This document shows positions 60,355 through 64,000 of a stretch of DNA of 64,000 bases, piece by piece. A model generated the notes under the pieces. It searched no databases, was not told the DNA's origin, and saw nothing but the letters and a program-made list of their open reading frames with translations. The DNA comes from Ilex aquifolium (lineage: Eukaryota > Streptophyta > Magnoliopsida > Aquifoliales > Aquifoliaceae), in assembly GCA_951799425.1 (NCBI GenBank), contig OX637403.1, positions 32,342,811 through 32,406,810 of the forward strand, read 5' to 3'. Both the position numbers and the translations under genes were made by a program. The first letter of the stretch is position 1; the number at the start of each line of letters is the position of its first letter.

Positions 60355-60935
60355 CTAGTTATTGTCTGTGCCTGAAGGCACAGAGTAATAAAAAATGGTA
60401 AACAATAAACATATTTGTATTTATATCCAAAATCCAATCACAAACATAAAGAAAAGATAAAAGAATTTAAGTATCGGTTTGTAGTGGGGGTGAGAGGTGG
60501 TGGGCAGCAGTGGTGGTGGTAGGAAACGATGATGGTTGTGGTGGGTGGCAATGACCGTGGTGGCGGCGAGGGCGACGACAATGGCGGTGGTGGCGGCGAC
60601 AGCGACGGCAATGGCCGTGGTGGTGGTGGTGGTGGCGACGGTGGTGGTGGCGGTGGCAGCGGCGGCTACAGTGGCGGTGGTGGAGATAGTGATGGAGCGG
60701 TTTCAAACACTATTTTTTTTTAAAAGTATTTATGAGAAATAATTTCTAGTAGTACTTTTAAAAAGTCACTTCAAACACAACCTTAAGAGCCTATTTTTCC
60801 TATTAAATTTAAGGTGTTAATATTAGCCGTTAGATTAACTTTAAAGTAAAATTTAAAGTGATCTCAACCGCGAATAGCAAAAGTCATTTTGTTTATCTTT
60901 TAAAATTTGAATTGTAAGCTACTTTATTATATAGA
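60355..60935 (-). mobile_element. Inner Helitron unit 2
   Basis: 581 bp. 3' end CTAG at 60355-60358, 7 nt from a perfect 7-bp stem hairpin (CTGTGCC-TTCA-GGCACAG on the - strand, 60366-60383). The 5' end TCTATATAATAAAG starts at 60935, directly against the CTAG of unit 3, giving a CTAG|TC junction. It has the same internal order as units 1 and 3. Confidence 0.75.
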
Positions 60936-61943
60936 CTAGTTATTACTTGTGCCTGAAGACACATAATAATAAAAAATAATAAACAATAAACACATTTGTA
61001 TTCATATCAAAAATCAAATCACAAAAATAAAGGAGAGATAAATAAATTTAAGCATTGATTGTAGTAAGGGTGAGAGGTGGTGGTGGTAGGAGACAGTGAT
61101 GGTTATGGTGGGTGGCAATGACCGTGGTGGCGGAGGCGGCGATGGCATAGGTGGTGGTGGCGGCGACGGCAGCGACGATGGTGGTGGTGGTGGTGATGGC
61201 ATGGGGGTGGCGACGGTGGCGGCGGCGATGATGGTGGCGACGATGGTGGCGACGACGACGGTGGTGATAGTGGTGGCGGCAGCGGTGGTAGTGGTGGTGG
61301 CGGCGGCGGTGGTGGTAGAGGTAGTGGTGGTGGTAGAAGTAGTGGTGGAGATGTTTCAAACACTATTTTTTTTTTAAAAGTACTTATGATGAATAATTTC
61401 TAGAAGTACTTTTAAAAAATCACTCCAAACACACCCTTATGCCCTATTTTTCCTATTAAATTTAGAGTGTTAATATTAACCGTTAGATTAACTTTAAAAT
61501 AAAATTTAAAGCGATCTGAACCGTGAAAAGCAAAAGTCATGGGGGTGGCGATGGCATGGGGGTGGCGACGGTGGCGGCGGCGATGATGGTGGCGACGATG
61601 GTGGCGACGACGACGGTGGTGATAGTGGTGGCGGCAGCGGTGGTAGTGGTGGTGGCGGCGGCGGTGGTGGTAGAGGTAGTGGTGGTGGTAGAAGTAGTGG
61701 TGGAGATGTTTCAAACACTATTTTTTTTTTAAAAGTACTTATGATGAATAATTTCTAGAAGTACTTTTAAAAAATCACTCCAAACACACCCTTATGCCCT
61801 ATTTTTCCTATTAAATTTAGAGTGTTAATATTAACCGTTAGATTAACTTTAAAATAAAATTTAAAGCGATCTGAACCGTGAAAAGCAAAAGTCATTTTGT
61901 TTATCTTTTGAAATTTGAATTGTAAGCTACTTTATTATATAGA
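60936..61943 (-). mobile_element. Inner Helitron unit 3 with internal duplication
   Basis: 3' end CTAG at 60936-60939 with an imperfect hairpin; 5' end TCTATATAATAAAG at 61943 preceded by A. At 1008 bp it is longer than its sisters because of the 355-bp internal tandem duplication at 61201-61895. No transposase. Confidence 0.72.
61201..61895 (+). repeat. Perfect 355-bp-offset tandem duplication
   Basis: Positions 61201-61540 recur without any difference I can see at 61556-61895, including the 10-T tract and the GGT triplet array. The identity indicates a very recent duplication, or an assembly artefact. Confidence 0.85.
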
Positions 61944-62389
61944 TATTTAAATATTTATTTTTAGCAAATTTGGATATGCACTACGTACTTATAAACATAT
62001 ACAAACATATGATATAATTTGGCGATTATTTAATAAAATTGAATAGAAATTCTTATGTTAAATGTAAAAATCGTCTATAATCAACTTATTCAGATCAGAA
62101 AAGTTATATATTTTAACAGACTCATATATGCACTGTGAAAAACAAAATTCATTGGACAATTGAATTAGATTTGGATCACATTGTTCAAATCGAATTTGGA
62201 TCGAATTTATATTATTTGAAAAGAAAATAATCAAAAGTCAAATAATGAATTTATTAATTGAATTAATGCAACTAATAAAAAAATAAAAAATTCCTACAAA
62301 AATGATAAAGTAGACATTATAAAATTTTTCAAAGATAAATAAAGAAATCAAAAAAATTTCACTGAAACCACTTTTATTAGTAGTATAGA

Positions 62390-62749
62390 TAGATAGATAT
62401 GTTGAGTTACTATAATTAAAACATTATAATTTAAGTGAGTTACTGTAGTTAAAAGGTTAAAAGTTAAAATTTTAATGAGTTGTCGTAATTAAAATGTTAA
62501 AAATTAAAATTTAAAAGATTAAATCGTAATATAAATCCTTAAATCTAAATGATCTATGTCGTTATTGTGTTTTGTTTTAATCCAACTCACAAAATTATGT
62601 ATCTTACATAATACAATAATTTTTTTGTTGTTGAAATTGCACTGTAGTGCTTATCTAATCACAAAAGTAATGAAAACAATTGTTTTATATTGTATATTAT
62701 AATTAGATTTTTTTTTAAATAATATTGTTAAACGTATGTGCTGAAATGA
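62390..62749. other. AT-rich DNA, no gene seen
   Basis: A short row of 'agtt(a)aaattaaaatttaa' phrases at about 62400-62530 and a TAGA microsatellite remnant at the Helitron edge. Nothing coding. Confidence 0.5.
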
Positions 62750-64000
62750 GGATAACAATTGGTTACGCCAGCGCGAATCTCGCAGAGGTGGAGGCAATTT
62801 TGCATGTCTATCCCCATGAAATTGAAAACAAACACCCTCTGTGGTATAAGCTGTCACCTTTTTTTGATGACAATCAATAGTGACACGATGAGCCGATAAC
62901 CAATCCATTCCTAGAATGATGTCAAACTCTACCATTTCCATGACCCTTAGGTCCACTGTTAGTCGAAGACCCGAGATCTCCAACTCACAAGATCGGCAAA
63001 TACGATCTACTCGAATTCTACCACCCAATGGCGAGTCAATGCATAGTGATGTCTCTAAGGGCTCCGACTCCAAACCCAATGCAGATGCACATGCCGTAGA
63101 TATAAATGAGTGAGATGCACCCGAATCAAACAACACACTAACCCAAGAACTATATAACAGAACATTACCTTGGATTACTGAATGATCAACGAACTCCTCT
63201 TGTTGAGTCAACGCAAAGACCCTACCCTGTGTATGTTGGCTATGTCCACCGCGTCCCTTGCCGTGATTTTGCCTCGTAGGTTGCTGGGACCCAAACGGGG
63301 TAGCAGAGGCATATGATGTATGTCCCATCATCGGGCCAGTTTGTGCCTGCTTCTGGGGTTGAGCCTGTTGTGGATAAGATGGCTGCACATTTTGTTGTGG
63401 TCTAGCAACATTCTGAGAGGGTCCTCGTTGTGGACAGTCCTTCCTGTAATGTCCCACCTGTCCGCACTCATAACATACTCCTTGCCCTTGAACAAACTTC
63501 CCCTTCTTCGGTTGAGATGATTGATGACTCTGCGCCTGACCACCCTGAGATTGCGGTGTTGAAGTTCTTTGTCTCTTACCGGAGCCACCTCGGGAACGTG
63601 AATCTCTAGATCGTGAACTAGACTCTCTAATTTGCCTGGTGTCGTCCAACTCCCTTTCGGCAACTAGCGCCGCCTCAACCACTTTGGCATATGTTGGAAG
63701 GCATAAGACCATTACACGACCTCTAATGGCAGGCCTGAGCCCCCATTCAAACCTCCTAGCTCTACTATCCTCATCTGGCACTATTGTGCTAGCATGTCTG
63801 GCTAGTTCAGCAAATCGAGCCCCATATTGCATCACAGTGAGATCTCCCTGACGCAATTCCAAGAATTCCTGCATTTTCACTCCCTTAATCACTTTGGGAA
63901 AATAATTATCCATAAACAAGTCATGAAACTCTTTCCACGTCATCTTCTTAACATCCTTGGTTTCCTTAATCATATTCCACCAGTGATCTGCCTCACCCTC
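62750..64000 (-). mobile_element. gag: Ty3/gypsy chromovirus-like gag-protease, fossil fragment at window edge
   Basis: On the - strand, running in from the right edge: the end of a retrotransposon gag domain (FHDLFMDNYFPKVIKG, MQYGARFAELARHAS), an Arg/Ser-rich stretch, one CCHC zinc knuckle (CYECGQVGHYRKDC), a Gln-rich spacer and an aspartic protease (LFDSGASHSFIS, DIILGMDWLSAH). Recognisable sequence stops after the protease near 62750, so reverse transcriptase and the rest are absent here. The 5' part lies outside the window. The pattern fits a Tekay/Reina-type chromovirus; a broken copy. Confidence 0.85.

Larger units (their letters stand above)
59605..62389 (-). mobile_element. Non-autonomous Helitron (outer element)
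   Basis: On the - strand the 5' end at 62389 reads TCTATACTACTAATAAAAG, preceded by A. The 3' end reads GTACGCGTAC (a perfect 10-bp palindrome, 59614-59623), then AGTAA, CTAG (59605-59608), followed by T. A 5' TC, a 3' hairpin, a CTRR end and insertion between A and T without target duplication are the Helitron hallmarks. No Rep/helicase is present. It contains the tandem row of inner Helitrons at 59829-61943. Confidence 0.72.

Noticed and set aside
59907-61732. Overlapping long frames rich in His, Pro, Gly, Val or Ala on both strands
   Set aside because: They come from a GGT/GGC triplet array inside Helitron units and are open in several frames at once, which is composition and not coding.
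1-64000. CRISPR arrays, operons, ribosome binding sites, tRNA or rRNA genes
   Set aside because: The window is plant nuclear DNA. The regular repeats are explained by the 54-bp retroelement array and Helitron units, and no intact cloverleaf tRNA or rRNA sequence was seen.

Overview
This is nuclear DNA of a flowering plant, very probably a eudicot. The genes have many GT-AG introns, the intergenic DNA is AT-rich, and it is full of plant mobile elements. The four recognisable host genes are plant types. The species cannot be named from the sequence.

Host genes, left to right: (1) the small catalytic subunit of eukaryotic DNA primase, + strand, 16 coding exons over 4244-10445, with two E2F-type TTTCCCGCC sites just upstream and a probable 5'UTR intron; (2) a single-exon AP2/ERF factor of the DREB A-6 / ERF061-062 type, - strand, 11340-12257; (3) a secreted glycosyl hydrolase family 9 class C endoglucanase with a C-terminal CBM49, + strand, nine exons over 46233-52928; (4) a clade A protein phosphatase 2C of the abscisic acid co-receptor group, - strand, three exons over 54985-58719, with ABRE/ACGT elements upstream. 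The genes do not form one pathway. From memory, genes 2 and 3 are direct neighbours in Arabidopsis (At1g64380/At1g64390), so the 34 kb between them here looks like a gap swollen by insertions.

Mobile elements make up much of the rest. A young Ty3/gypsy element of the Tat lineage (26688-39993) has 695/694-bp LTRs that differ by 8 substitutions and one indel, and a TATAC target duplication. It carries gag, pol with a second RNase H, a 54-bp tandem array, and two related antisense genes. At 59605-62389 a non-autonomous Helitron on the - strand contains a head-to-tail row of three smaller Helitrons. Also present are two tRNA-type SINEs with perfect 13-bp target duplications, a second SINE-like family, several Mutator-type foldback MITEs (three with exact 9-bp duplications), a probable hAT-type element in a GH9 intron, a solo LTR with its target duplication, a second probable solo LTR, Copia primer-site remnants in primase introns, a plastid atpB fragment, and at the right edge part of a second Ty3/gypsy element (gag-protease, - strand).

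The long gaps (13-26 kb, 40-45 kb) hold no gene I can support. They contain repeats, microsatellites, a 31-base poly-G run and a cluster of ACGT/G-box motifs near 22.26-22.44 kb.
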